A DNA stretch of 64,000 nt from the NCBI GenBank assembly GCA_001766825.1, contig LYOR01000006.1, positions 1-64,000 of the forward strand, read 5' to 3'. The position numbers were made by a program, and so were the translations under genes. This document shows positions 27,295-36,741 of this stretch, piece after piece. The notes beneath the pieces were generated by a model. That model searched no databases, was not told the origin of the DNA, and saw only the letters and a list, made by a program, of their open reading frames with translations. How positions within the stretch are numbered: position 1 is the stretch's first letter; each line of letters opens with the position of its first letter. The DNA is from Candidatus Syntropharchaeum butanivorans (GTDB lineage: Archaea > Halobacteriota > Syntropharchaeia > Syntropharchaeales > Syntropharchaeaceae).

Positions 27295-27911
27295 ACTCTC
27301 TCCTCAAGTGCCTTAACCCTCTTCTTAAGCTCCGGGATTATCTGATTCTTCCGCTCCTCAGGTATATCCTCGCTCCGTCTGTAACGCTCAATCGTATGCT
27401 CGAGCATCATCCTGAGGCTTTTATAATCCCCTCTCATAAGACCGGTGAAGAGGCGATCCCACATACCCTCCATAAAGGGTATGACCTCAACGAGTACCCC
27501 GAGCATCATCTCAAGATGGACGAGCCCCTCCCCCCCTGTCGGACCTATCACATTCACATATCCGACCTTATCCACCGATGTCACCTTCCCATGAACAAGA
27601 TACATCCCATCCGGTCCGTACTGCCGGAAGTGCATGATATCTCCCACCTCTGGCTCAAACCTCCCCACATGGATGAGTATGTCCCCGGCATAGTAGAGAG
27701 GGGGGTAGTTCTCATCTGCGATACCAATATATCCCATATCATCAGGATACGGGTACCTCGCGGCGATGTACTTGCGCAGAGCGCAATAAAGGACCTCCGG
27801 ATCCCGATCCTCATACCTCACCAGCTGACCTATTATCTTATTCTCCATCTTAAGCCGTTTGTTAATTTTGCGCGTCATCTCATCCTCTGGCAACCTGCTT
27901 AACATCCCCAT
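27291..27911 (-). CDS. Conserved hypothetical protein, soluble
   Basis: A 206-residue protein with no membrane helix. The central part (YYAGDILIHVGRFEPEVGDI, then GKVTSVDKVGYVNVIGP) alternates short strands, and the C-terminus is helical and highly charged. It lies between the secreted protein gene and the acyl-CoA synthetase genes, five bases from the latter, so probably in the same transcript. No function can be assigned. Confidence 0.65.
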   Translation of the reverse strand: MGMLSRLPEDEMTRKINKRLKMENKIIGQLVRYEDRDPEVLYCALRKYIAARYPYPDDMGYIGIADENYPPLYYAGDILIHVGRFEPEVGDIMHFRQYGPDGMYLVHGKVTSVDKVGYVNVIGPTGGEGLVHLEMMLGVLVEVIPFMEGMWDRLFTGLMRGDYKSLRMMLEHTIERYRRSEDIPEERKNQIIPELKKRVKALEERV

Positions 27912-27915
27912 TCAG

Positions 27916-29301
27916 TCACCTCCTTCTTTCATGTTTCCATCTCAAAATTGCACCAAGTGCCCTTATCGCGCGTTCAGGTGAATGGAAAACAGGAATGGAC
28001 TCCCCTTCAGCGATCTGCTCCCATTCATGAACGAGCCGCATATCTCCCCCCATAAAGCAGAGAGTGAATGGCTTTCTGTATGGTTTTATCTCACGTAAAA
28101 ACCGCTTTATATCCATTTCTGTCACGTCCGGGATGAGCATAAAGATGATGGATGCCCCATCAACCCCATCATCCTCCAGAACAGCCTCTGTGATCGTAAG
28201 GTACGCATCAAAAGCTCCCACCTCCTCTATCGCAGACCACATATCGATCGGGTTTCTCGCGATCCACCCGGGTGGATAGACCGATAGTATCCGCTCAATC
28301 GTATCTTCACCAAGCCCTGCAAGCCTGAGCCCATAATCTCCGATTGCATCTGCAGAAAGGACACATCCAGCACCTGAGACCGATACAACCCCCACACGAA
28401 GATCCTCTGCTGGAGAAAGATCTGCAAAATATGAGAAGGTTTTTGCAAGATCGAAGAGTTCATCGAAGTCATACACACGTATCGCCCCAGCCCTCCTGAC
28501 AGCAGCATCAAAGATCCGATCTTCCCCGCTCAAAGACCCGGTATGAGAGGTTGCTGCCTCTGCACCCAGGGGAGTCCTGCCACTTTTGAGAACCAGAAGT
28601 GGTTTTCTGCTTGCAGCCCTTTCTACAGCCTTCAGAAACTTTCTTCCATCCTTCACACCCTCAAGATACAGGCCTATCACACTGCAGGAAGGGTCAGATC
28701 CGAGATGATCAACTGCATCTGCCTCATCGATGTCACACCTGTTTCCAAGAATTACGACCTTATCGATCCCGAAATACTGAGATGATGTGATCCATCTTGC
28801 AAATCCACCGAGAAACATCCCGGTCTGCCCGATGAATGAGATGTTGCCTTTCTTATATTTTTCAAGTGGTAGAATCGATGTAACAAGGCCATTTTTCGTG
28901 TTAGCAACCCCAATCGAGTTTGGACCCAGTATCCTGACACCCATTGATCTTGCAATCTCGGTGATCTCCCTCTCCATCTCCCGCCCCTCCTCATCGGCAT
29001 CTGAGAACCGGTTTGCAACGATTATCACGCGATCAACCCCGAACCTTCCTGCCTGCTTCAATGCCTCAGGCACCATATCACGGGGTAAAACAAGAAGGGC
29101 AAGGTCCGGGACCTCCGGAAGATCTTCGATCGAGGGATAGACCTTGAGTCCGAGTATCTCGTCAGCTTTCGGGTTTACAGGATATATCCTGCCGGTATAG
29201 CCCCATTCAATCAGGTTCTGAAGCACTCTGTACCCACCTTTCGATCTGTTCGCTGATGCACCGACAACAGCAATGCTCCGTGGTTCAAAGAAGCGGTTCA
29301 T
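27916..29301 (-). CDS. ADP-forming acetate/acyl-CoA ligase, alpha subunit
   Basis: A 461-residue alpha subunit. It has the N-terminal CoA-binding domain (FEPRSIAVVGASANRSKGGY), LVLPRDMVPEAL, ILGPNSIGVANTKNGL and the phosphohistidine region EAATSHTGSLSGEDRIFDAA. With the beta subunit it makes ATP from acyl-CoA, ADP and phosphate. The beta gene precedes it with a four-base overlap, a usual archaeal split arrangement. Confidence 0.92.
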   Translation of the reverse strand: MNRFFEPRSIAVVGASANRSKGGYRVLQNLIEWGYTGRIYPVNPKADEILGLKVYPSIEDLPEVPDLALLVLPRDMVPEALKQAGRFGVDRVIIVANRFSDADEEGREMEREITEIARSMGVRILGPNSIGVANTKNGLVTSILPLEKYKKGNISFIGQTGMFLGGFARWITSSQYFGIDKVVILGNRCDIDEADAVDHLGSDPSCSVIGLYLEGVKDGRKFLKAVERAASRKPLLVLKSGRTPLGAEAATSHTGSLSGEDRIFDAAVRRAGAIRVYDFDELFDLAKTFSYFADLSPAEDLRVGVVSVSGAGCVLSADAIGDYGLRLAGLGEDTIERILSVYPPGWIARNPIDMWSAIEEVGAFDAYLTITEAVLEDDGVDGASIIFMLIPDVTEMDIKRFLREIKPYRKPFTLCFMGGDMRLVHEWEQIAEGESIPVFHSPERAIRALGAILRWKHERRR

Positions 29302-30002
29302 AAAACGATGAGCCCATCAACTGCAAGCACACCATCCTCGTATCCGAAGAGGGGGTTTATATCAAGCTCAGTTATTGAATCGTATGACTCCATCAGGTCT
29401 GAGACCCTGAGTATCACATCAACGACCGCGTCAAGGTCGACCGGTGGTAACCCTCTGTAGCCATCAAGCAACCTTCTACCCCTGATCTCTCGAAGCATCG
29501 CAGATGCCTCCTGTCGATCTACAGGGGATAACCTGATCGAGATATCGTCGAGGATCTCTGTGAAAATTCCTCCAAGACCGAATATCAGCACAGGACCGAA
29601 GGTGGGATCACGCTTTGATCCTACGAGAAGCTCCTGGCCTGGTTTTGCCATCTCCTGCACCAAGAATGAATACTCGATTCCCTGGCGATCTGCCTGCCTT
29701 CTGAGATTTTCACATGCCGCTTTAAGCTCTTCCTCATCTCTTATTCCAAGATACACGCCACCAAAATCGGATTTATGGCTCACATGGGGTGATGAAATCT
29801 TCAGGACAAGTGGATACCCGATCTTATCCCCTGCTGAAATGGCTTCCTCGATCGTTTCTGCAAGAATCTCCCGGGTTACTGGAATTCCAATCTCTTTAAA
29901 GATCTTTTTGGACTCATACTCTGTCAGCACCCTCCGATTGCTCGATGATGCCTCCTCCAGTAACCTATCCACCTCACGCAACCTCATCTGGATCAGGACC
30001 AT
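29298..30002 (-). CDS. ADP-forming acetate/acyl-CoA ligase, beta subunit
   Basis: A 234-residue ATP-grasp subunit with LTEYESKKIFKEIGIPVTRE, YPLVLKISSPHVSHKSDFGG, FGPVLIFGLGGIFTEILDD and the closing ITELDINPLFGYEDGVLAVD. It binds ADP/ATP and takes the phosphate from the alpha-subunit histidine. The four-base overlap with the alpha gene indicates coupled translation. Confidence 0.92.
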   Translation of the reverse strand: MVLIQMRLREVDRLLEEASSSNRRVLTEYESKKIFKEIGIPVTREILAETIEEAISAGDKIGYPLVLKISSPHVSHKSDFGGVYLGIRDEEELKAACENLRRQADRQGIEYSFLVQEMAKPGQELLVGSKRDPTFGPVLIFGLGGIFTEILDDISIRLSPVDRQEASAMLREIRGRRLLDGYRGLPPVDLDAVVDVILRVSDLMESYDSITELDINPLFGYEDGVLAVDGLIVL

Positions 30003-30006
30003 TAGA

Positions 30007-30288
30007 TTAGACTTCTATACGTTCCATATCACCTGAGGACTCCCGGATTCTGCCTAAATTAACGGTCACCACATCCTTTGCAGCCTCTACAACCGTGAAA
30101 GGGAGCAGGATAAACCCATCCTCCATCCTGTAGCCGCTTGTATCAAAACTTATATCAGGTTTTACAACGATCTCAACAAGTTCACCGGTTCTCATATCTG
30201 CGATGATATTTGCAAGCTCCCCCACCTCAGTTCCATCAGTTGCAACAACTTTTTTCCCGTAGAGACGCCTTGTATAGATCTTCGACAT
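30007..30288 (-). CDS. PRC-barrel domain protein
   Basis: A 93-residue PRC-barrel protein: GKKVVATDGTEVGELANIIA, then TGELVEIVVKPD and FILLPFTVVEAAKDVVTVNL. Such small archaeal proteins are linked with RNA handling and cell division (CdpB-type), but a specific role is not shown. It lies between cdc48 (21 bases after it) and the acyl-CoA synthetase beta gene. Confidence 0.85.
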   Translation of the reverse strand: MSKIYTRRLYGKKVVATDGTEVGELANIIADMRTGELVEIVVKPDISFDTSGYRMEDGFILLPFTVVEAAKDVVTVNLGRIRESSGDMERIEV

Positions 30289-30309
30289 AAAATCACCCCA
30301 GTTTCTTGA

Positions 30310-32523
30310 TCAACGATATCCTATATAAGCATTGGCTTCAACCGGCTGCCTCCCTCCTTTAAACATACGCTCCATCCTCTCATAGACCTCTCTGGCCTTC
30401 TCATCCATCGTTGGCTTTATAACCGATAGTGCCGCTCTGAAATGCCTCATTTGCACCTTTTCTGCATTGAAGTCCTCTCTCAGGGCTATAAGTCCGGCCT
30501 CTGTGCATAGTGCCCTTATATCCGCCCCCAGAAACCCCTCTGTCAGATCGATGAGCTCTTTCAGGCTGACATCATCATCCAGCGGCATCGAGCTGGTGTG
30601 TATCCGGAGTATCTGCTCACGGTCGGCCCTGGATGGAGGAGGTATGAAGAGTACTCGATCAAACCTCCCGGGTCTCAGGAGTGCGGGATCGACCATCTCA
30701 GGACGATTGGTTGCACCGAGGACAACGACCCCTTCAAGCTCTCTCATCCCATCCATCTCGGTGAGAAGCTGATTTACGATTCTCTCAGATGTTCTGGATC
30801 CTTCCATTCCTCTCACAGGGGCTATAGAATCGATCTCATCGAAGAAGATGATAGACGGCGCTGTCTGCCTTGCCTTCCTGAAGATCTCTCTGATGGCACG
30901 CTCTGACTCTCCAAGCCACTTTGAGAGGATTTCAGGACCATTTACCGCGATGAAGTTTGCGGATGACTCAGACGCAACAGCCTTTGCAATCAGCGTCTTT
31001 CCACATCCGGGTGGCCCGATTAAAAGGATGCCACCTGGTACATCTATACCCATAGCCTTGAGCCGCTCTGGATATTTTATTGGCCACTCAACCATCTCTA
31101 TGAGCTTCTGCTTGATTTCATCAAGCCCGCCAACATCCTTCCAGCCAACCCCCGGGATCTCAACGAGAACATCCCTTATCATCGACGGCTCAACCTCCTT
31201 CAAGGCCCTCCTGAAATCCTCCCCTGTGACTGATATCTCCTCAAGCAGATCATCAGGTATCACATCGTGCTCAAGATCGATCTCAGGTAGAAACCGCCTC
31301 AATGCGATCATCGCGGCCTCCTTACATACCGCCTCGATATCAGCCCCGACATATCCGTGCATCCGACTGGCAAGCTCTCTGAGATTGACATCTCGAAGCG
31401 GCATCTTCCGGGTGTGAACCTGTAAGATCTCAAGCCGGTCATCCAGATCCGGTACCCTGATCTCGATCTCCCTGTCAAACCTCCCGGGACGCCTGAGTGC
31501 AGGATCTATCGCGTTCACCCGGTTCGTTGCGCCGATAACAATGACATCTCCTCTGGGCTTGAGCCCATCCATCATCGTGAGAAGCTGCGCTACAACTCTC
31601 CGTTCAACCTCCCCGGTAACATCCTCCCTTTTTGGTGCTATTGAGTCTATTTCATCGATGAATATGATGGAGGGAGCCTCACTCTGAGCTTTTTCAAACA
31701 CCTCCCTGAGGTGCTTCTCGGACTCTCCATAGTACTTCGAGATGATCTCAGGCCCTGCGATATCAAAGAATCTGGCCCCGGACTCATTCGCGACGGCCCT
31801 TGCAATCAGCGTCTTTCCACATCCAGGTGGGCCATGAAGGAGTATACCCTTTGGAGGATTCACACCGAGCCTCTTGAAGATCTCTGGATGCTTTAAGGGG
31901 AGCTCTATCATCTCTCTGACCCGTTTTATCTCAGCCTTCAATCCGCCGATGTCTTCGTATGTAACCCCGGAAATAAGCTCGCCCTCAGACCTGACCTCGT
32001 CACTCTGAAGCTCGATCCTTGTGTGAGGTGAGATGATCACCGCACCATCAGGCTCCACGTCCAGAGCCAAAAACGGGAGGAGTTCCCCGAGCATCGTATT
32101 GCTCATCACCGGAATCAGATCTCCCTTTACGAGTGCCCGCTTCATGATCTGGGAACGAACCAGGTCTTCCACCCCCCTTCCACCGAAGTTCACCCCTCCT
32201 CTCTCAAAAGGTGCAAGCCTCACAAGAAGTGCCTCATTCACCTCCACCTTCCGGAGTGTGACCCGCTCACCGAGTGATACATCTGCATTTTTGCGTGTGT
32301 ATCTATCGATCTTGACTATCTCCTTATCCCAGTCTGCCTTGACCAGCCTTGAAAGCTTTGCAACCGTCCTCCTCTTACCCTCAATCTCGACCACATCCCC
32401 ATATGAGAGGTTAAGCCTGATGAGCACCTCTGGAGAAACGGCAGCAAGACCCTTTCCAAGATCACTCGGGTATGCCTTTGCCACGACAAGATCTATCCCT
32501 TCATCCATCCCATCCGGTTTCAT
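30310..32523 (-). CDS. VAT/Cdc48-type AAA+ ATPase
   Basis: A 737-residue protein with an N-terminal double-psi barrel domain (residues about 10-180), then two AAA+ modules: [18 protein letters not shown] with [14 protein letters not shown], and [18 protein letters not shown] with [13 protein letters not shown]. Arginine fingers lie in [12 protein letters not shown] and [12 protein letters not shown]. It unfolds proteins for the proteasome as a hexamer. It overlaps the end of the DNA methyltransferase gene by four bases. Confidence 0.95.
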   Translation of the reverse strand: MKPDGMDEGIDLVVAKAYPSDLGKGLAAVSPEVLIRLNLSYGDVVEIEGKRRTVAKLSRLVKADWDKEIVKIDRYTRKNADVSLGERVTLRKVEVNEALLVRLAPFERGGVNFGGRGVEDLVRSQIMKRALVKGDLIPVMSNTMLGELLPFLALDVEPDGAVIISPHTRIELQSDEVRSEGELISGVTYEDIGGLKAEIKRVREMIELPLKHPEIFKRLGVNPPKGILLHGPPGCGKTLIARAVANESGARFFDIAGPEIISKYYGESEKHLREVFEKAQSEAPSIIFIDEIDSIAPKREDVTGEVERRVVAQLLTMMDGLKPRGDVIVIGATNRVNAIDPALRRPGRFDREIEIRVPDLDDRLEILQVHTRKMPLRDVNLRELASRMHGYVGADIEAVCKEAAMIALRRFLPEIDLEHDVIPDDLLEEISVTGEDFRRALKEVEPSMIRDVLVEIPGVGWKDVGGLDEIKQKLIEMVEWPIKYPERLKAMGIDVPGGILLIGPPGCGKTLIAKAVASESSANFIAVNGPEILSKWLGESERAIREIFRKARQTAPSIIFFDEIDSIAPVRGMEGSRTSERIVNQLLTEMDGMRELEGVVVLGATNRPEMVDPALLRPGRFDRVLFIPPPSRADREQILRIHTSSMPLDDDVSLKELIDLTEGFLGADIRALCTEAGLIALREDFNAEKVQMRHFRAALSVIKPTMDEKAREVYERMERMFKGGRQPVEANAYIGYR

Positions 32524-33569
32524 ACCTCACCCTCAAACAAGTTCCTCTGGTAGTTCTTTATCCTCCTGATCGCCCCTGCTGCAATCTCTCGATTTATCTC
32601 ATAACCCACGCCATTCCTTTTAAGATCCCTTGCAGCAACCAGAGTTGTCCCTGATCCCAAAAATGGATCGAGTACCGTCTCACCGATGAAGCTGTACGCC
32701 TTTATCAGCCTGAATGGCAGCTCATAAGGGAATGGGGCCACGTGTTCACGTCTATCCCCGCTCCCCTCTGGCTTCATCACCCAGACGTCACTTTTCTTAA
32801 GTGAGATCCAGAACTCTTTATCGAGCTTTGAGGCCTCTTTCTGCTCATCGGTGAGGTGAGAATACTTGCTGTAGCCTGGCGGGGCCGGCTTTTCAAACTC
32901 GAGTATGAACTCATGGGCATGGTTCAGGAGTATCCCGCCAGGGTAGGGGTAGGTCCCGAAATGTGCCCGCACCGAGTTTGTTTTATGCCATACGATATCC
33001 CGCTTGAGGATGAACCCGATCTTCTCACATATATCAATCGTCCTTCCGACCAGGTTAAGGGTTCGAAAACTCCCTCTCGTTCTTATGGGCAGGTTCATGA
33101 TATTTATAAACGCCCTCCTCCCGGGTTGCAGAACCCTGAAGACCTCCTTCCAGACCTTACCTATCTCCTCAAACCATTCATCCAGGTCGTGGATGTCCCC
33201 CAGGTCCCCCTCTATCGGCTCTTTAGAATACATCTTTGCGTTGAAGTATGGGGGGGAGGTCACCATCAGATGGATCGAGTTATCCTCCAGCTCATCCATT
33301 CTCTGCGCATTCCTGACATAGACGCGTTGAACCGTCTCATTCACCTCGATCACGTTGATGTCCTCTGGAAGCTTCTCATCTCTCACGCTAACTCTGCCTT
33401 CTACCCTCTGAAGCTCCTCAAGCCTGAATCTGTACTGACCACTCGCTGCCCGGTATGCCCTTACCCTATCCTGCCTGACAAGCTCATGGAGCAGACTGAC
33501 CGATATACCGAGATACTTTGCTGCTTCCCCTGATGACAGGTAACTTCTCGTCCTATAATCTCCCGTCAT
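32520..33569 (-). CDS. DNA methyltransferase with N-terminal MerR/excisionase-type HTH
   Basis: A protein of about 349 residues. An excisionase/MerR-like HTH (YLSSGEAAKYLGISVSLLHE) is followed by a beta-class amino-methyltransferase: motif IV HLMVTSPPYFNAKMYS and, at the C-terminus, motif I TVLDPFLGSGTTLVAARDL. It should make N4-methylcytosine or N6-methyladenine. No restriction enzyme is adjacent. An upstream ATG at 33599 exists, but the ATG at 33569 overlaps the previous stop as ATGA and is preferred. Confidence 0.9.
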   Translation of the reverse strand: MTGDYRTRSYLSSGEAAKYLGISVSLLHELVRQDRVRAYRAASGQYRFRLEELQRVEGRVSVRDEKLPEDINVIEVNETVQRVYVRNAQRMDELEDNSIHLMVTSPPYFNAKMYSKEPIEGDLGDIHDLDEWFEEIGKVWKEVFRVLQPGRRAFINIMNLPIRTRGSFRTLNLVGRTIDICEKIGFILKRDIVWHKTNSVRAHFGTYPYPGGILLNHAHEFILEFEKPAPPGYSKYSHLTDEQKEASKLDKEFWISLKKSDVWVMKPEGSGDRREHVAPFPYELPFRLIKAYSFIGETVLDPFLGSGTTLVAARDLKRNGVGYEINREIAAGAIRRIKNYQRNLFEGEV

Positions 33570-33748
33570 CGCCTTATGAGGACTTCTATCGAGTTCCACC
33601 CCTTTTCAACACCCTTTAGCTGCTCTACACAGCCACCAACAACGCCGGCGATCACTCTTTTAACGAATGGATTTGTATCAATCTCCTTTCCATCAACAAT
33701 GACCTTAACATCACAATCCTCAGCCACCCCGGTATCCCCCTCATTCAT
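33566..33748 (-). CDS. Small conserved-looking protein of unknown function
   Basis: A 60-residue protein (DVKVIVDGKEIDTNPFVKRV, then VEQLKGVEKGWNSIEVLIRR). Strand-strand-helix-strand pattern suggests a compact fold. It overlaps moaA upstream and the DNA methyltransferase downstream by four bases each, strong evidence that it is translated. Function unknown. Confidence 0.65.
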   Translation of the reverse strand: MNEGDTGVAEDCDVKVIVDGKEIDTNPFVKRVIAGVVGGCVEQLKGVEKGWNSIEVLIRR

Positions 33749-34665
33749 CCTTTGAAGAACGGCTCCCTCAGTGCAACCGCTCTCTTAAACGCATCAATGA
33801 TGCCTTGCTCTGTCATATCGCGGATCTCAACGAGGTTATCCTCCCTCAAAAGACAGGGCTTGAACCTCCCATCTGACGTCACCCTCAGACGGTTACAGTT
33901 TGCGCAAAACTCCGAGTTATCCATTGGACGCACAACCTCTACCTCTACCCCATCTATTAAATACTTTCGTCTGTGATGCATCTCCCTGCATCTGATTTCA
34001 TCCGCTCTTGCCATAAGTTCCCCTTCAATCGCCCTCATGTCACCTCTGAGATCCTCGATCCCCCCAAAATCAAGCAGCTCTATGAGCTGAAGTATTACTG
34101 AACCTCTTCCCCACCTCTCATTGAGCTGCTGGACATACGAGATCATCTCCTCAACCTCATCGTCATTGATGCCTTTAAGCAGGACAAAGTTCAGCTTGAG
34201 CGGGAGGAAACCCCTTTTACATGCCTCATCGATTCCCCGGAGCACAGATGAAAATACGCCCTCTCCTGCCCCGGTGATCTGCATATACCTCTCCTCTCTC
34301 AACGTATCAAGGCTGACATTTATCCGCAACCTGCGATGGGGGAGGCGTGGTATCACGTCCTCAAGCAATGTCCCATTTGTTGTGACCGAGATATCCTGGA
34401 GGTCCGGCAATCGTGCAAGTATCTCAGGGAGATCCTCTCTCATGAATGGCTCACCCCCTGAGAACTTTACGCGCTCAATCCCCACGCGCTTCAGGGTTTC
34501 AATGATCTTCACAATCATCTCTCCACTCATCTCCCTCCCACAACCCGAATTCTCACCCTCCCGGTGACAGTAAAGACAGTTCAGGTTACATCGCCGGGTG
34601 AGTGAAATTCTGAGGCTCCTTATCCTTCTTCCGTATCGGTCTCTACAGATCGTTGAGGGGTTCAT
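33745..34665 (-). CDS. moaA: GTP 3',8-cyclase (molybdopterin biosynthesis)
   Basis: A 306-residue radical SAM protein, MoaA. The N-terminal cluster is ITRRCNLNCLYCHREGE, the GTP-side motif is VKFSGGEPFMREDLPEIL, and the C-terminal second cluster is SEFCANCNRLRVTSDGRFKP with CLL. It starts molybdenum/tungsten cofactor synthesis. It heads a run of four overlapping genes ending in cdc48; a TATA-like element lies about 47 bases before its ATG (34709-34719, minus strand). Confidence 0.92.
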   Translation of the reverse strand: MNPSTICRDRYGRRIRSLRISLTRRCNLNCLYCHREGENSGCGREMSGEMIVKIIETLKRVGIERVKFSGGEPFMREDLPEILARLPDLQDISVTTNGTLLEDVIPRLPHRRLRINVSLDTLREERYMQITGAGEGVFSSVLRGIDEACKRGFLPLKLNFVLLKGINDDEVEEMISYVQQLNERWGRGSVILQLIELLDFGGIEDLRGDMRAIEGELMARADEIRCREMHHRRKYLIDGVEVEVVRPMDNSEFCANCNRLRVTSDGRFKPCLLREDNLVEIRDMTEQGIIDAFKRAVALREPFFKG

Positions 34666-34789
34666 GGTAGCACAGCATCAGGGTCTATCAACTCGATTGA
34701 TCAGGATGCTTATTATAGTATTGGATGATCACTTTCTGGATTGAAACCTTCAGGAGGGGTTTTGGCCCCTTCCAGTTAATCTCTATTTT

Positions 34790-35581
34790 CTACAGGATCC
34801 ACGGTAAAAGCGCAAAGGTGATTGTGAGCAATCCAAGGATTATGCAGAACTTCGAGAAGTTTAGACGCTCTGCAAACCTCAGAAGTGCATCTATTGTGGC
34901 ATACCCGGCAATGAAGGATGTTGAGATCATCAGAAGTGCATCGTTCATGGGTAACGATAGCTGAGATGGGGATGTGAGCAGGCTCAGTGTGACGGCGCCC
35001 AGTACTGCAGGTACACTGATCAGGAAAGAGACCTCCAGCGCATCCTTCTGGTTCATTCTGTCAAGGAGCAGGAAGGTTATGGTTGTTCCGGATCTTGAAA
35101 TGCCAGGGAGGATGGACAGACCCTGTGCAAGTCCCAGGAACACCATTTCCTTCACATTCATATCCTCCATCTGCTTGTATCCAGGCGCCCTTCTGCCAGG
35201 GGTTCCCAGGAGTATCCCGGTGATAATGAGCATCACACCTATAAGGAGCATAACAGCATCACCATGTGTGAATGCCCTTATGAGGAAAAAGAGGGGTATG
35301 GCTGTTATTCCGGTAGCAATCGTTGATATGAGCAGGATTTTAAAGAGCTGGGAGTCATAACTACTGCACAATCTGACAATATCGGCAAATCTGCTTCTGA
35401 ACTTCAGGATAACAGCGAATGTGGTTCCAAGATGCAGGAAAATGGCAAGGGAAAGTGCATCCTCCGGACTGATCCCGAGAAATCCCATCATGAAAAGCAT
35501 GGACTGGCCCTCACTGCTTATGGGAAGCCATTCTGTTATACCCTGTATCAAACCAAGCAGGATCGAGTGGATTATATTCAT
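34790..35581 (-). CDS. uppP: Undecaprenyl-diphosphatase-type lipid pyrophosphatase
   Basis: A 263-residue polytopic protein of the BacA/UppP family with LLGLIQGITEWLPISSEGQS and FLGLAQGLSILPGISRSGTT, the two catalytic half-motifs. It dephosphorylates polyprenyl diphosphate; in archaea it probably recycles the dolichol-type carrier for surface glycans, consistent with the glycosyltransferases that follow. The usual SS-H region reads SSEGQ here, as in many archaeal relatives. Confidence 0.9.
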   Translation of the reverse strand: MNIIHSILLGLIQGITEWLPISSEGQSMLFMMGFLGISPEDALSLAIFLHLGTTFAVILKFRSRFADIVRLCSSYDSQLFKILLISTIATGITAIPLFFLIRAFTHGDAVMLLIGVMLIITGILLGTPGRRAPGYKQMEDMNVKEMVFLGLAQGLSILPGISRSGTTITFLLLDRMNQKDALEVSFLISVPAVLGAVTLSLLTSPSQLSLPMNDALLMISTSFIAGYATIDALLRFAERLNFSKFCIILGLLTITFALLPWIL

Positions 35582-35654
35582 TCTTCACCCATGATTTAAG
35601 GCTTATTTTCCAGCACCCCCACTACGGGATGGGGCTTCATAAACGTATCCCTTT

Positions 35655-36737
35655 TCAGGGGATTTTTACCTCCTTATACACCCTCAGAATCTCATCCACA
35701 GTCCTATCCCAGGAATAGTTCTCTGCCCTTCTTCTCATCTTCTCCCCTATCTTCCTGTAGTCTGAGCTTAAAAGCTCGATGATCTTATTGGCCAGTCCCC
35801 TGCTGTCACCCCGATTCACCAGAAACTCCTCCGGGAGATGCCCCACACCTGAAAATACATCTGTTGCGATGCAGGGCCTGGATGAGGCCATCGCCTCCAA
35901 GATGCTGATGCCAAAGCCCTCCTCAGATATGCTCGGCTGACAGTAGATATCACAGGCTGCAAAAAGACCGAGCTTCTCATCCTCTGAGATCTCTTGCAGC
36001 AGGAGTACGTTATCAACGTCCCTGCTCATCTCTGCAAGCTCATCCAGATAACGCCTGTCCTCTGCATAGCCTGCTATTATGAGATGGGTGTTCTTCAGTC
36101 GCTGATTGACGTCTTTAAAGGCGTCTATCAGGTATTCATATCCCTTATTCCTTGCAAATCTGCCCAAGGAGAAGATTATCTTACCATCATCTATACCGTA
36201 TCTCCTCCTGATCTCATCACCCATATCTTCTGGAAAACTGTATTTTTCCGTGTCTATCCCGTTTGGTATGACCTCAATCTTATCTCCATCAAGATCAAAG
36301 GCACGAAGTATCTCTTCCTTCGTCTTCCAACTGACTGTTATCACCTTTTTAGCACTTTTTAAAACCCTTCCAAGTACAGAAAACCTGATCCTGTTAAGAA
36401 CCCCTCCCTTTTCCAGAAACCCGACATCATGTATCGTAACGATCGGATCTCTCACGAATAAACCCGAGAACTCCCCCCAGTATCCGTTTATATGGACAAT
36501 GTCATAAGACCCGAACCTTGCTTTCAGTCCTGCGATTATGCTGAATAAAAAGGATGAAAGGATGAAGTGAACCTTAGGTACCGGTATAATCTCTGCCTCC
36601 TCATAATCCACATCATCATAGGTCAGGATCGTAACCTCATTCTCCCTTCTGATTCGCTTATAGATCTCATACATATACACCTCTGCCCCGCCGATCGTTT
36701 CAGGATAAAACTGCTTTGATATGAGGCAGATCTTCAT
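35655..36737 (-). CDS. Glycosyltransferase family 4
   Basis: A GT-B fold protein of about 360 residues. It begins MKICLISKQFYPETIGGAEV and has the donor-binding motif EEGFGISILEAMASSRPCIA near the C-terminus, with IIFSLGRFARNKGYEYLIDA in the hinge region. The ATG at 36737 has GGTGAG upstream and replaces a longer frame beginning at 36815 that overlaps the previous gene. It transfers a nucleotide-sugar-derived residue to a glycan; the acceptor is unknown. Confidence 0.9.
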   Translation of the reverse strand: MKICLISKQFYPETIGGAEVYMYEIYKRIRRENEVTILTYDDVDYEEAEIIPVPKVHFILSSFLFSIIAGLKARFGSYDIVHINGYWGEFSGLFVRDPIVTIHDVGFLEKGGVLNRIRFSVLGRVLKSAKKVITVSWKTKEEILRAFDLDGDKIEVIPNGIDTEKYSFPEDMGDEIRRRYGIDDGKIIFSLGRFARNKGYEYLIDAFKDVNQRLKNTHLIIAGYAEDRRYLDELAEMSRDVDNVLLLQEISEDEKLGLFAACDIYCQPSISEEGFGISILEAMASSRPCIATDVFSGVGHLPEEFLVNRGDSRGLANKIIELLSSDYRKIGEKMRRRAENYSWDRTVDEILRVYKEVKIP

Positions 36738-36741
36738 TCTC

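Noticed and set aside
30848..31417. 189-residue plus-strand frame opposite cdc48
   Set aside because: It is the shadow of a strongly conserved AAA+ gene on the other strand with a serine-rich, non-protein-like composition.
34752..34780. GGAGGGG/CCCCTTCC hairpin downstream of uppP as terminator
   Set aside because: The stem is imperfect and no T-run follows on the coding strand of uppP.
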